From: Clostridium sp.
GTDB taxonomy: Bacteria; Bacteroidota; Bacteroidia; Bacteroidales; Bacteroidaceae
Assembly (NCBI GenBank): GCA_023663705.1
Contig: JAMPGY010000011.1
Span: 1 to 64,000 of the forward strand
DNA length: 64,000 nucleotides
Reading direction: 5' to 3'
The position numbers and the translations under genes were made by a program. Within the stretch, counting starts at the first letter, position 1; each line of letters starts with the position of its first letter. Positions 14,904-23,072 of the stretch are shown here, piece after piece. Under the pieces are notes generated by a model. That model saw only the letters and a list, made by a program, of their open reading frames with translations. It searched no databases and had not been told where the DNA came from.

Positions 14904-16432
14904 GCCTTCAGCCCTCCTTTCTCACCGAAACGCATTATTCCCGATGTTGCATATATCTTCAGTTGCATATCCTGATTATCCAAATCACTGTCACCCTCAC
15001 CGGATTCGTCCGATGTTTCCTCCTCCGGCTTTTCCACAGGTTCTTCCGGCATCACTTCGGGTGCCTCCTCTGCAGGCTCATCCGGTGTCTCCTCCGAAGT
15101 ACTCTCATCCGGTTGCGCATCCGGTTCCTCAGGCATCACCTCGGGCACGGGCACATCCCCCACCTCTGTACTGTCCGTTTGTTCTTCCGGCGCATCAGGG
15201 AATACAACTTCCTCAATACGGGCAACAGTATCTATCGGTTCTTCCATTACCGCAGGAATATTTCCTTCCGGAACAGCTATAGAATCACCGGGATATACGT
15301 CTAATGAATCCTTACGATTCTTAGACGCTTTTTTCAACAACTTGGCAGCAGCCTTCTCAGCACGTTCCAGTGAATCGCGCATCCGTTTGTCCTGACGAAC
15401 CGAGTCTGCCACAAACCTCTTACGAAGATCGGCCAATGAATCGGCCATCTTCTTCTCCATTTTAAGAGAATCAGCCTGATATTTCTTATATTCGTGTTGC
15501 AACGAGTCGGCCAAGCGCTTCTTATTCTTCTCCTGCGACAACGAATCGGCCACAAACTTCCTGCGTGCATTCTTCTCCGTACGCTTGAGTTTCACCGAAT
15601 CAGCTTCATCCTGATGTTTCTTCGCCTTTTCTACCCAAGCATTATCCCAATCGTCCGCACGTCTCTTATTCCATTTATACTTATTCTTGGACGATGCCAT
15701 ACGATACACCAATGACACGTGGACATCCTGTATAACAGGGAATGGCACAAAATGCTTCTGCTTAGTTTCGGTATAAGCATAGCAAGCGCTTTCCTCCTCG
15801 TATGAAAACTTGTCAAAACGCGTATAGCGAAAACCGGCACGGGCTCCCACTTCAAACTCAATACTGCCGTGTCTCAACTGATAGAGCGGCTGGGTAAAAC
15901 CTCCGGAAACACCTACCCCGGCACCTTTTCCCTGGATACCATTACCCATTAGAATGGTATGCTTGTCATACTCGCCATACAAACCTATATAATAAGCCCT
16001 GTAAGAGCGAGGTCTCTTTTTCACTGCCGCACGCGTACGGAAATGATGCCAAGCATTTTTCAGAAAGAAGACATTGCTATCCGGCTTCCAAACAACCCCT
16101 TCCGAACGGGTGTGCCAATAATAACGCCCCTCCACATTAAGCTCAAACACATTGTACACAATACGCGGATTCTGCGTATGCCGAGTATTCCAATTATATT
16201 TCATTCCTGCAAGCACCGCCAGACGGTTGTAGGGCGAACCCGTCACATCCAACTCCACCGTTGCATTGGGCGTCCCCGTCAACCAATCAATCATATTGGT
16301 GTGAAAGGAAAGCCGTTTACCGAAAGCCAACGTGTCCAGCTTTTCACCGGTAGTCCGCGCTCTTTGCTGTGCCGAACCCGGCACAACCCACAAGCACAGC
16401 AACAATAAGATTCCTTTTATTATCGTTTTCAT
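14900..16432 (-). CDS. DUF3575 protein with coiled-coil and acidic C-terminal extension
   Basis: This 510-residue protein is the first gene of the fimbrial operon. A signal peptide (to about 22) precedes a DUF3575-type barrel (about 28-255, opening LSFHTNMIDWLTGTPNATVEL). Unlike ordinary DUF3575 proteins it then carries about 130 residues of repeated charged units built on ADSL (for example FVADSLSQEKNKKRLADSL), probably a coiled coil, followed by about 100 residues very rich in Pro and Glu. A topology of barrel in the outer membrane with a periplasmic or surface stalk is inferred. The ATG at 16432 (MKTIIKGIL) is chosen over an in-frame ATG at 16462, which would spoil the signal peptide. Confidence 0.7.
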   Translation of the reverse strand: MKTIIKGILLLLCLWVVPGSAQQRARTTGEKLDTLAFGKRLSFHTNMIDWLTGTPNATVELDVTGSPYNRLAVLAGMKYNWNTRHTQNPRIVYNVFELNVEGRYYWHTRSEGVVWKPDSNVFFLKNAWHHFRTRAAVKKRPRSYRAYYIGLYGEYDKHTILMGNGIQGKGAGVGVSGGFTQPLYQLRHGSIEFEVGARAGFRYTRFDKFSYEEESACYAYTETKQKHFVPFPVIQDVHVSLVYRMASSKNKYKWNKRRADDWDNAWVEKAKKHQDEADSVKLKRTEKNARRKFVADSLSQEKNKKRLADSLQHEYKKYQADSLKMEKKMADSLADLRKRFVADSVRQDKRMRDSLERAEKAAAKLLKKASKNRKDSLDVYPGDSIAVPEGNIPAVMEEPIDTVARIEEVVFPDAPEEQTDSTEVGDVPVPEVMPEEPDAQPDESTSEETPDEPAEEAPEVMPEEPVEKPEEETSDESGEGDSDLDNQDMQLKIYATSGIMRFGEKGGLKA

Positions 16433-16462
16433 ACATCTAACATTCGTAATCATCCAACCCAC

Positions 16463-16962
16463 ATTGGATAGTCAACACCGCTTCTTTCTTCATCGCCCCT
16501 CTAATCAACAACAAGAAACAGAAGTTTTTCTCCACACGAGCCCAACCCGCACAAGTCAGTCCATATCATCGATACATTCCCAAAAGCGCCGTACTTGCAT
16601 TTTTCGATACACGTTGTCGTCACTTCTCTCTAATAAGGATATCAGACTAATGCCTAAATAATCATTTGCACTGCAAAGATAGGATATTTAAGTTCAATAG
16701 ACAAAAATTTAGACTCTAATTTTTCGTTTTTAAATACAAAAATTACCCCCCCCCTATAAGCTAATCAAAACTCAATCAATAACTTACAACAAATAAAAAG
16801 AATTACAGCGAGAATACAACCATTCAAAAGACAATAAAAAGAAAACTAAAAAAGGAGAACATAACCATCTATACCTTTATAAATTACCTCTTCACGTCGG
16901 CACGAGTTATTTTAAAAATATACCAAGCTCCCTGTTCAAGAATGCGAGTTAAAAAAAGATCC
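16463..16962. other. 500-nt intergenic region between pgeF and the fimbrial operon
   Basis: This region is strongly AT-rich. It holds the fimbrial promoter (16674-16705, minus strand), a run of nine C at 16746-16754 about 40 nt upstream of that promoter, and a roughly 240-nt untranslated leader. I see no gene here. The part next to pgeF (16860-16960) shows no clear terminator. Confidence 0.6.
16674..16705 (-). promoter_or_regulatory. Promoter of the fimbrial operon
   Basis: On the minus strand TTTTG (16706-16702) and TATCTTTG (16681-16674) are separated by 20 nt, an excellent match to the Bacteroides -33/-7 consensus. The leader to the ATG at 16432 would be about 230 nt. A C9 (G9 on the transcribed sense strand) tract at 16754-16746 lies upstream of the -33 element. 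Confidence 0.75.
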
Positions 16963-17760
16963 TCAATCAGACAGAAATATACCATTCAAGATACGCCCGG
17001 AACAAACACCTAATCTACGGGCCGAGAAAAAATCGTGATGCCTGGCATAAGTACAGATACGGGCCTCCATTATCCGATCCTCACGGACACCCGCACTTCG
17101 CAAGCACCAACGATTGGCTTCCCACAGATCAAGATGCCATTTCTCGCCCACCGCTTGTCCGGTTGCCGGATAGCGATAAGCAATCCGGTCCATCGGAAAG
17201 CCGGCACAGAAAAAGCCGTCATACACTTCATCTCCCACCTCAAAGGCATCCAAAGATATGCCGGGACCTATTACGGCACAAACATCCTCCGAACGGGTTG
17301 CATACGTTTCGGACATAGTTCGCAGAGTCTTTTCTACGATATGAGCCACCGTACCACGCCAACCGGCATGTACCGCCGCCACCACACGCATTCTTCTATC
17401 ATAAAGCAGCACAGGAATACAATCCGCAGTAGAAACCGCCACACATACACGGGACACATCCGTCATCACGGCATCCACTCCCTCAGACAAAGCGGAACGC
17501 ACATCCATCCCCGATGACAGGAAAGCCTCATCCACACGCAAAACCCGTTCACCGTGAGTCTGATGCGGCATCACCAGCCGCGTCCTGTCTATACCCAACT
17601 CACCACACAAAAGTGCTTCGTTACGATACACATTCTCCGGATCATCTCCACAATATGCATTCACATTGAAAGAAGTATATGTACCGGTACTATAACCGCC
17701 ATGCCGCAACGTGCTGAAAGCACGCACCCCCTCCCCCATGCGGTAATTGAGAAATTCCAT
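16963..17760 (-). CDS. pgeF: Peptidoglycan editing factor / multicopper-oxidoreductase-like protein (YfiH family)
   Basis: This 265-residue protein is of the YfiH/PgeF/LACC1 family. Family members act on nucleosides (adenosine/inosine phosphorolysis or deamination) and affect cell-wall precursor quality. Visible motifs are MPHQTHGE near 64 (first conserved His), STADCIPVLLYD near 110 (catalytic Cys), HAGWRGT near 131 and GPGIS near 166. These are the family's zinc site residues. The ATG at 17760 is 49 nt downstream of obgE, with a terminator-like hairpin between them, so it may be read only partly from the obgE transcript. Confidence 0.85.
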   Translation of the reverse strand: MEFLNYRMGEGVRAFSTLRHGGYSTGTYTSFNVNAYCGDDPENVYRNEALLCGELGIDRTRLVMPHQTHGERVLRVDEAFLSSGMDVRSALSEGVDAVMTDVSRVCVAVSTADCIPVLLYDRRMRVVAAVHAGWRGTVAHIVEKTLRTMSETYATRSEDVCAVIGPGISLDAFEVGDEVYDGFFCAGFPMDRIAYRYPATGQAVGEKWHLDLWEANRWCLRSAGVREDRIMEARICTYARHHDFFSARRLGVCSGRILNGIFLSD

Positions 17761-17772
17761 ATCCTATTTTAC

Positions 17773-17800
17773 AAAAAATGCCGGCCAAAAACGACCGGCA
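17773..17800 (-). terminator. Terminator between obgE and pgeF
   Basis: On the minus strand TGCCGGTC pairs with GGCCGGCA around a short T-rich loop, followed by TTTTTT (17778-17773). It lies 10 nt after the obgE stop and 13 nt before the pgeF start, so it may terminate or attenuate readthrough. Confidence 0.7.
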
Positions 17801-17809
17801 CACATTATT

Positions 17810-18982
17810 CTATTCATCCCACTCTTCCTCGTCCTCGTATTCAAAGTCGTCAAGGTCTTCTACATCCTCCGCATCCACAAATTCGATATCCTCATCTTCG
17901 CCCATCGCTTTCAACTCCGACTTCAACGCTTCAATATCCTTGTTCTTATGCACAATCTTGCTCTGATCAGTAATAGCCTGCAACTTATTACTCTCGCTGT
18001 TGAGTTCATGCCACAAGATGTCCTTCAGCTGCGGTATACCGATTCCGGCTACTGCAGAAATAAACACACAAGGCACATCCGGCAAGTCAGCCGACAACAT
18101 CTCCATCAGTTCGCTATCCAGCAGATCGCATTTAGTGACAGCCAACACACGCTGCTTATCCATCAATTCCGGATTGAACGTGGACACCTCACGCAACAAA
18201 ATTTCATACTCACGCCGAATATCATCCGTATCGCCGGGCACCATAAATAACAGCAGAGAGTTTCGCTCTATGTGTCGCAGAAAACGCAATCCCAGTCCAC
18301 GTCCTTCACTGGCCCCCTCGATAATACCGGGAATATCGGCCATTACAAATGATTGGTTATCACGGTACGACACAATACCCAGGCTGGGTTCAAGCGTAGT
18401 GAACGGATAGTTGGCTATCTTGGGGCGTGCCGAAGACAGGGCGCTCAGTAATGTCGACTTACCGGCATTCGGAAAACCCACCAACCCCACGTCTGCCAAC
18501 AGTTTCAGTTCCATTATCACCGTCAATTCACGCATAGGTTCACCGGGTTGCGCATAACGCGGCGCCTGGTTGGTGGACGTTCGGAAGTTCCAATTACCCA
18601 GTCCCCCACGTCCGCCTTTGAGCAGCATCACCACCTGCCCATCATCCGTCACGTCGCAAATGTATTCCCCGGTCTCAGCGTTATAAACCACCGTGCCACA
18701 AGGCACATCTATGTAGCGGTCTTCACCGTCCTTGCCCGAAGAGCGACTCTTGGAACCGTTGCCACCGTGTCCGGCAAACACATGACGGTCATAGCGCAAA
18801 TGGAGCAATGTCCAATAGTTGCGGTTACCACGCAGATAAACGTGTCCGCCCCGCCCTCCGTCTCCACCGTCCGGTCCACCGTTGGGCACATATTTGGCCC
18901 TGCGCATATGCATGGAGCCTCGCCCGCCCTTGCCGGAGCGGCAATATATCTTCACATAATCAACAAAGTTCGATTCGGCCAT
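17810..18982 (-). CDS. obgE: GTPase ObgE/CgtA
   Basis: This 390-residue protein is a ribosome-associated GTPase of the Obg family. The N-terminal Gly-rich Obg fold (about 1-158) has repeated GG motifs such as [12 protein letters not shown] and GGRGGLGN. The G domain (about 160-330) has the P-loop GFPNAGKST, switch segment NYPFTT, DIPG (G3) and TKCD (G4). The C-terminal ~55 residues are very acidic (ending DEEEWDE), as in other Bacteroidetes Obg. The family acts in late 50S assembly and stress response. It lies 28 nt downstream of adk and is probably co-transcribed with hpt and adk. Confidence 0.97.
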   Translation of the reverse strand: MAESNFVDYVKIYCRSGKGGRGSMHMRRAKYVPNGGPDGGDGGRGGHVYLRGNRNYWTLLHLRYDRHVFAGHGGNGSKSRSSGKDGEDRYIDVPCGTVVYNAETGEYICDVTDDGQVVMLLKGGRGGLGNWNFRTSTNQAPRYAQPGEPMRELTVIMELKLLADVGLVGFPNAGKSTLLSALSSARPKIANYPFTTLEPSLGIVSYRDNQSFVMADIPGIIEGASEGRGLGLRFLRHIERNSLLLFMVPGDTDDIRREYEILLREVSTFNPELMDKQRVLAVTKCDLLDSELMEMLSADLPDVPCVFISAVAGIGIPQLKDILWHELNSESNKLQAITDQSKIVHKNKDIEALKSELKAMGEDEDIEFVDAEDVEDLDDFEYEDEEEWDE

Positions 18983-19010
18983 AGCTTATCCGCGAGTGTA
19001 ATTTTTTATT

Positions 19011-19586
19011 TTATTTGTTTTCCGCGTCAATGACGGCAAATATATCTGCCAGCATCTGTTCCTTGGAACCCTTCCAGACGAACGTGTGACGCAGGCCTTC
19101 CTTCTCAAACCATTCGGCCAAAGGAGCCGTCTGGTTGTGATACACGGCAAAGCGCTTCTTGATGGTTTCCTCGTTGTCATCCGCACGTCCCTGTTCAACA
19201 GCACGGTTGAGCAGACGGCTCATCAAGGTTTCCTCATCCACAACCAACTCAATCATCATACCCATATCGTGTCCACGCTCGGCCAACATCACCTTCAAAG
19301 CCTCGGCCTGCGCGATAGTGCGGGGAAATCCGTCGAAGATCACACCGGTACCCAGAGGCAGCGCATCATAAGTCTTGGCCAAGATGTCGATCATCAACTC
19401 ATCGGGAATGAGCTGGCCGTTATCGATATACCCCTTGGCCACACGTCCCAATTCCGTATCGTTCTTAATTTCGGCACGGAGCACATCACCCGTGGAGATA
19501 TGTCCCATACCGTATTTGGTCACAATCTCATCGCTATAGGTACCCTTACCAGAACCCGGGGCACCGAAAATCACAATATTCTTCAT
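19011..19586 (-). CDS. adk: Adenylate kinase
   Basis: This 191-residue protein is of the short adenylate kinase type without the zinc-binding LID insert. It interconverts AMP + ATP and 2 ADP in the cytoplasm. The P-loop GAPGSGKGT is at about 8-16, the AMP-binding segments HISTGD and LRAEI follow, and DGFPRT is near 85. The LID arginines (RADDNEETIKKRF) are near 132-144. It begins 50 nt after hpt and ends 28 nt before obgE. Confidence 0.97.
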   Translation of the reverse strand: MKNIVIFGAPGSGKGTYSDEIVTKYGMGHISTGDVLRAEIKNDTELGRVAKGYIDNGQLIPDELMIDILAKTYDALPLGTGVIFDGFPRTIAQAEALKVMLAERGHDMGMMIELVVDEETLMSRLLNRAVEQGRADDNEETIKKRFAVYHNQTAPLAEWFEKEGLRHTFVWKGSKEQMLADIFAVIDAENK

Positions 19587-19636
19587 TGCTGTTATATATT
19601 TACTTTGCTTATAATCACCTTAAACCAAACCATCCG

Positions 19637-20170
19637 TCATACCACGGTATAGATATCACGCGTATTACGCCCATATCCATCGTAATCCAACCCATACCCC
19701 ACGATGAAGTCATTGGGAATCTCCAGACAAGTGTATTTAATATCGAGGTTCACCTTCAGGTTGCCCGGCTTTACGAGCAACGAACACACATCAATGGATT
19801 TGGGATTCTGACTTTTCAACGTCTCAATCATGTGTTTCATGGTCAGTCCGGAGTCTACTATATCCTCCACAATCACCACCGCACGTCCGGTAATGTCGCA
19901 ATTCAGTCCAATCACCTCCTTTATGCTTCCGGTAGAAGACACACCCTCATAGGAAGCCAACTTCACGAATGAAATCTCACACGGCAACGTCACCTCGCGC
20001 AGCAAGTCGGCCGCAAATATGAATGATCCGTTCAACACGGCCAGAAACAGAGGATTCTCCCCCGCCAGGTCACGATTAATCTCAGCGGCTACTCTTTTCA
20101 CCTGCTTCTGTATCTCTGCCTCCGGCAAAGACACGGCAAACGTTTTGTCCTTTATCTGAATCGTTTTCAT
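19637..20170 (-). CDS. hpt: Hypoxanthine phosphoribosyltransferase
   Basis: This 177-residue protein is a purine salvage phosphoribosyltransferase that converts hypoxanthine or guanine plus PRPP to IMP or GMP in the cytoplasm. The PRPP-binding motif VVIVEDIVDSGLT lies near 95-107. The N-terminal AVLNGSFIFAADL and the C-terminal DFIVGYGLDYDGYGR are family signatures. The ATG at 20170 (MKTIQIKDK) is chosen because a promoter (20195-20224) lies just upstream. Longer in-frame starts would overlap the divergent nnr gene. It heads the operon hpt-adk-obgE. Confidence 0.95.
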   Translation of the reverse strand: MKTIQIKDKTFAVSLPEAEIQKQVKRVAAEINRDLAGENPLFLAVLNGSFIFAADLLREVTLPCEISFVKLASYEGVSSTGSIKEVIGLNCDITGRAVVIVEDIVDSGLTMKHMIETLKSQNPKSIDVCSLLVKPGNLKVNLDIKYTCLEIPNDFIVGYGLDYDGYGRNTRDIYTVV

Positions 20171-20194
20171 GTCATGTACATGTAAAATCCTGTG

Positions 20195-20224
20195 CAAAGA
20201 TATGAATTTTCCAGAAACAGACAA
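20195..20224 (-). promoter_or_regulatory. Promoter of hpt-adk-obgE
   Basis: The minus strand has TTG (20224-20222) and TATCTTTG (20202-20195) separated by 19 nt, a good Bacteroides promoter. It is 24 nt from the hpt ATG. Confidence 0.7.
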
Positions 20225-20278
20225 TGTAAAGGGTGCATTTTCGCCACATACAAACGGGGATAATTCAGGGATTTTGCG

Positions 20279-20286
20279 TACATTTG
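20279..20286 (+). promoter_or_regulatory. -7 box for nnr (very short leader)
   Basis: TACATTTG fits TAnnTTTG and ends 5 nt before the ATG at 20292. With the usual +1 position the mRNA would be leaderless or nearly so. The same octamer precedes the DUF4831 gene at 21838. No clear -33 TTTG is seen. Confidence 0.45.
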
Positions 20287-20291
20287 CAAGT

Positions 20292-21803
20292 ATGAAAGTA
20301 CTGACTGCCGGACAATGCAAAGCGCTGGATCGATATACCATCGAACACGAGCCCATCTTACCCATCGATCTGATGGAACGCGCCTCCATGGCCATCACCC
20401 GGGAGATCTGCTGCCGATGGGACTCCTCCCATCCGATCATCCTGTTTGCCGGACCGGGCAACAACGGTGGAGACGCCTTGGCCGTAGCCCGACTGCTGGC
20501 GCAGGAAGGTTACCGCTCGCAAGTGTTTCTGTTCAACGTGAGTGGCAAACTCAGTCCGGACTGCCAGACGAATATGGAACGATTGGCCGGGAATCCCAAC
20601 GTACATCTCACCGAGGTCACCTCACAATTCTGCTTCCCCATCGTCCGGCCGGAACATGTGATTGTGGACGGACTTTTCGGCACAGGACTAAACAAACCGC
20701 TCAACGGAGGCTTCGCCGGCGTCACCCAGCAGATCAATGCTTCCGGAGCACCAGTAGTGAGTATCGACATCCCGTCGGGACTGATGTGCGACGACAATAC
20801 CTACAACTACATGAGTTATGTGGTGCGCGCCACACTTACCCTGACTCTGCAAACCCTGAAACCGGCTTTCCTCTTTGCCGAGAACCAGCGTTATCTGGGC
20901 GAGGTGAAACTATTGGACATCGGGCTGATGGAGAACGGACTTCCGCCAAACGAAAGCTATATACGCATCACCGAACCGGAAGATATACACCGCATACTGC
21001 GTCCCCGTGACCCGTTCGCCCATAAGGGCACCATGGGGCACGGTCTGTTGGTGAGCGGGCAATATGGCATGGCCGGAGCCGCCATCCTGGCCACACGGGC
21101 ATGCCTGAGAAGCGGAGCAGGCAAAGTGACCGTCCACACTCCACGACTCAATCTGACCGCCCTACAGATAAGCGTTCCGGAGGCTATAATACACACCGAT
21201 CCTGACGATGAGATCGTAACACGAGCCATGGATCTGCGCCCCTATCGTGCCGTAGCCATCGGCCCCGGAATAGGTACGGACGAAGATACGGCCGAAGCCT
21301 TCCACAACTATCTGATGCAGGTGCAATGCCCGCTGGTGCTCGATGCCGATGCCCTGAATCTGCTGGGACTCTACCGCGAATGGATACAGGACGTTCCCGA
21401 AGGGAGCATCCTGACACCCCATCCCAAGGAGTTGGAACAGCTCACCGGACAGTGCACCAACAGTTACGAACGCATGACCAAAGCTGCCGATCTGGCCTCA
21501 CGCCTCAAATTACACATTGTGGTGAAAGGACACAACACTCTCATCTGCATGTCCGACGGTAGCATTTTCTGCAATCCGACCGGCAACGCCGGCATGGCCA
21601 CAGCCGGCAGCGGAGATGTGCTGACCGGCGTCCTGCTGGGATTACTCACACGGGGATACACAGCCCAACAGGCCGCCACCCTCGGTGTCTACCTTCATGG
21701 ATTGGCGGGAGACATCGCCGCCGATCGTATGGGCCAGGAGAGCATGACCGCCGGCGATATTGTGAACGCCCTACCGGCAGCGTTCAGGAAGTTGATCGAA
21801 TGA
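20292..21803 (+). CDS. nnr: Bifunctional NAD(P)HX epimerase / ADP-dependent dehydratase
   Basis: This 503-residue two-domain metabolite-repair enzyme converts damaged hydrated NAD(P)H back to NAD(P)H. The N-terminal epimerase (YjeF_N, about 1-215) has IDLMERAS near 25 and FAGPGNNGGDAL near 56-67. The C-terminal dehydratase (ribokinase-like carbohydrate kinase fold, about 225-500) has KGTMGHGLLV near 246, TPHPKELEQL near 376 and the anion hole/active-site NAGMATAGSGDVLTG near 433. Start 20292 (MKVLTAGQCKALD) is preferred over the far-upstream ATG at 20169, which overlaps hpt and its promoter. It is divergent from hpt. Confidence 0.93.
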   Translation: MKVLTAGQCKALDRYTIEHEPILPIDLMERASMAITREICCRWDSSHPIILFAGPGNNGGDALAVARLLAQEGYRSQVFLFNVSGKLSPDCQTNMERLAGNPNVHLTEVTSQFCFPIVRPEHVIVDGLFGTGLNKPLNGGFAGVTQQINASGAPVVSIDIPSGLMCDDNTYNYMSYVVRATLTLTLQTLKPAFLFAENQRYLGEVKLLDIGLMENGLPPNESYIRITEPEDIHRILRPRDPFAHKGTMGHGLLVSGQYGMAGAAILATRACLRSGAGKVTVHTPRLNLTALQISVPEAIIHTDPDDEIVTRAMDLRPYRAVAIGPGIGTDEDTAEAFHNYLMQVQCPLVLDADALNLLGLYREWIQDVPEGSILTPHPKELEQLTGQCTNSYERMTKAADLASRLKLHIVVKGHNTLICMSDGSIFCNPTGNAGMATAGSGDVLTGVLLGLLTRGYTAQQAATLGVYLHGLAGDIAADRMGQESMTAGDIVNALPAAFRKLIE

Positions 21804-21837
21804 GCCTTTCCAATTCCGAACAAACAAGAGCCTTGCA

Positions 21838-21845
21838 TACATTTG
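21838..21845 (+). promoter_or_regulatory. -7 box for the DUF4831 gene
   Basis: TACATTTG lies 23 nt before the ATG at 21869 and repeats the nnr octamer. A clear -33 element is not visible. Confidence 0.4.
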
Positions 21846-21868
21846 AAAATCATATAATAATCACTGAT

Positions 21869-22939
21869 ATGAAAAAAACAATCGCAATAAGCGCACTCGC
21901 CACATTGCTGAGCCTGTCAGCTCATGCACAGACCGATGTTTCCGCCTACCGGCCGGGAGTGACACTGGACGGAGTGACCTACTTTCTGCCAAAAACAGCA
22001 CTGCGCATCACCGTAACCGCAGAAAAAAGCGTATACACACCGGGGGATTTCAATAAATACGCCGACCGTTTCCTACGACTGAAACAAGTGAGCGGAGAAG
22101 CACACACCCTGTGGACCATCAAGCATATCACAGTGGAACCTTACGGAGTCCCCGACCCCGGGAAGGTATACTCCATCAAACTGAACAAGCGCACGGTAGC
22201 TCCCAATGTCACACTGTCGGAAGAAGGCATCCTACTGGCCATTAATACAGAAGGTACGGAAGAAGTTCTTCCGCCCCTGCCGGCACGAGTGCCTGCTCCG
22301 GCCCGCCCCAATCCACGCGACTATATGAATCAGGAGATGCTGACTGCCGGTAGCACCCTCAAGATAGCCGAACTGGTAGCTCAGGAGATTTACGATATAC
22401 GGGACAGCCGTAATGCCTTGGTGCGAGGTGAAGCTGACAACACTCCCAAAGACGGTCCCCAACTGAAACTGATGCTCGACCAACTGAATATGCAGGAAAC
22501 CGCACTCACCAGCCTGTTCAAGGGTACCACCGATGTAAGTACGGAAGTATTCTCACTCGATTTCATACCAGAAGAGGAAACCGAACGCACGGTACTGTTC
22601 CGTTTCTCTCAACGGTTAGGCTTGGTTGATACTGATGATCTGGCCGGCGAACCGGTATACATCTGTGTGAAGGATTTACAATCAACTCCTGCACCCACAG
22701 AAGACGAGAAAATACAGAAAAAGAAACAAAAAATGGAAACCGGAGTATATTATAACATACCCGGACGTGCTTCCATCCGTATTTTCAACGGAGGAGGAAC
22801 CACATTCTGCACCAAAGACGTGAATCTGGGACAGTTTGGCAATACCGAAATCCTGAGCAACGTTCTCTTTGACAAGCAGGCAACCACACAGGTAACCTTC
22901 TTCCAAAGCAACGGAGGTGTGGAAGCGATTAAACAATAA
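21869..22939 (+). CDS. DUF4831 family secreted protein
   Basis: This 356-residue protein has a signal peptide ending near ALSAHAQ (about 21). It is followed by the typical DUF4831 segment VTLDGVTYFLPKTALRITVTAEK. Central parts include GSTLKIAELVAQEIYDIRDSR, and the protein ends in a beta-rich domain. It is presumably periplasmic and of unknown function, restricted to Bacteroidota. The start at 21869 (MKKTIAIS) gives a clean signal peptide; an upstream in-frame ATG at 21800 overlaps nnr. It ends at a bidirectional terminator shared with the convergent aldolase gene. Confidence 0.8.
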   Translation: MKKTIAISALATLLSLSAHAQTDVSAYRPGVTLDGVTYFLPKTALRITVTAEKSVYTPGDFNKYADRFLRLKQVSGEAHTLWTIKHITVEPYGVPDPGKVYSIKLNKRTVAPNVTLSEEGILLAINTEGTEEVLPPLPARVPAPARPNPRDYMNQEMLTAGSTLKIAELVAQEIYDIRDSRNALVRGEADNTPKDGPQLKLMLDQLNMQETALTSLFKGTTDVSTEVFSLDFIPEEETERTVLFRFSQRLGLVDTDDLAGEPVYICVKDLQSTPAPTEDEKIQKKKQKMETGVYYNIPGRASIRIFNGGGTTFCTKDVNLGQFGNTEILSNVLFDKQATTQVTFFQSNGGVEAIKQ

Positions 22940-22964
22940 GGTAAAACGGAAAACCAACACGCAT

Positions 22965-23012
22965 AAAAAAATGCCGGTCAACGACTCACGTCTTCGACCG
23001 GCATTTCTTTTT
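22965..23012. terminator. Bidirectional terminator between DUF4831 and aldolase genes
   Basis: AAATGCCGGTC (22969-22979) pairs with GACCGGCATTT (22996-23006), flanked by A-rich sequence on the left and T-rich sequence on the right. It can serve both converging genes. Confidence 0.85.
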
Positions 23013-23072
23013 CTGTTTCAAAAACAGAGTTCACAATCTGTTTTTAAAGATACTGATAAAAAGCAATTTAAA

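Noticed and set aside
20169-20291. Extended N-terminus of nnr from the ATG at 20169
   Set aside because: The added 41 residues overlap hpt and its promoter and do not resemble a YjeF N-terminus; MKVLTAGQCKALD at 20292 does.
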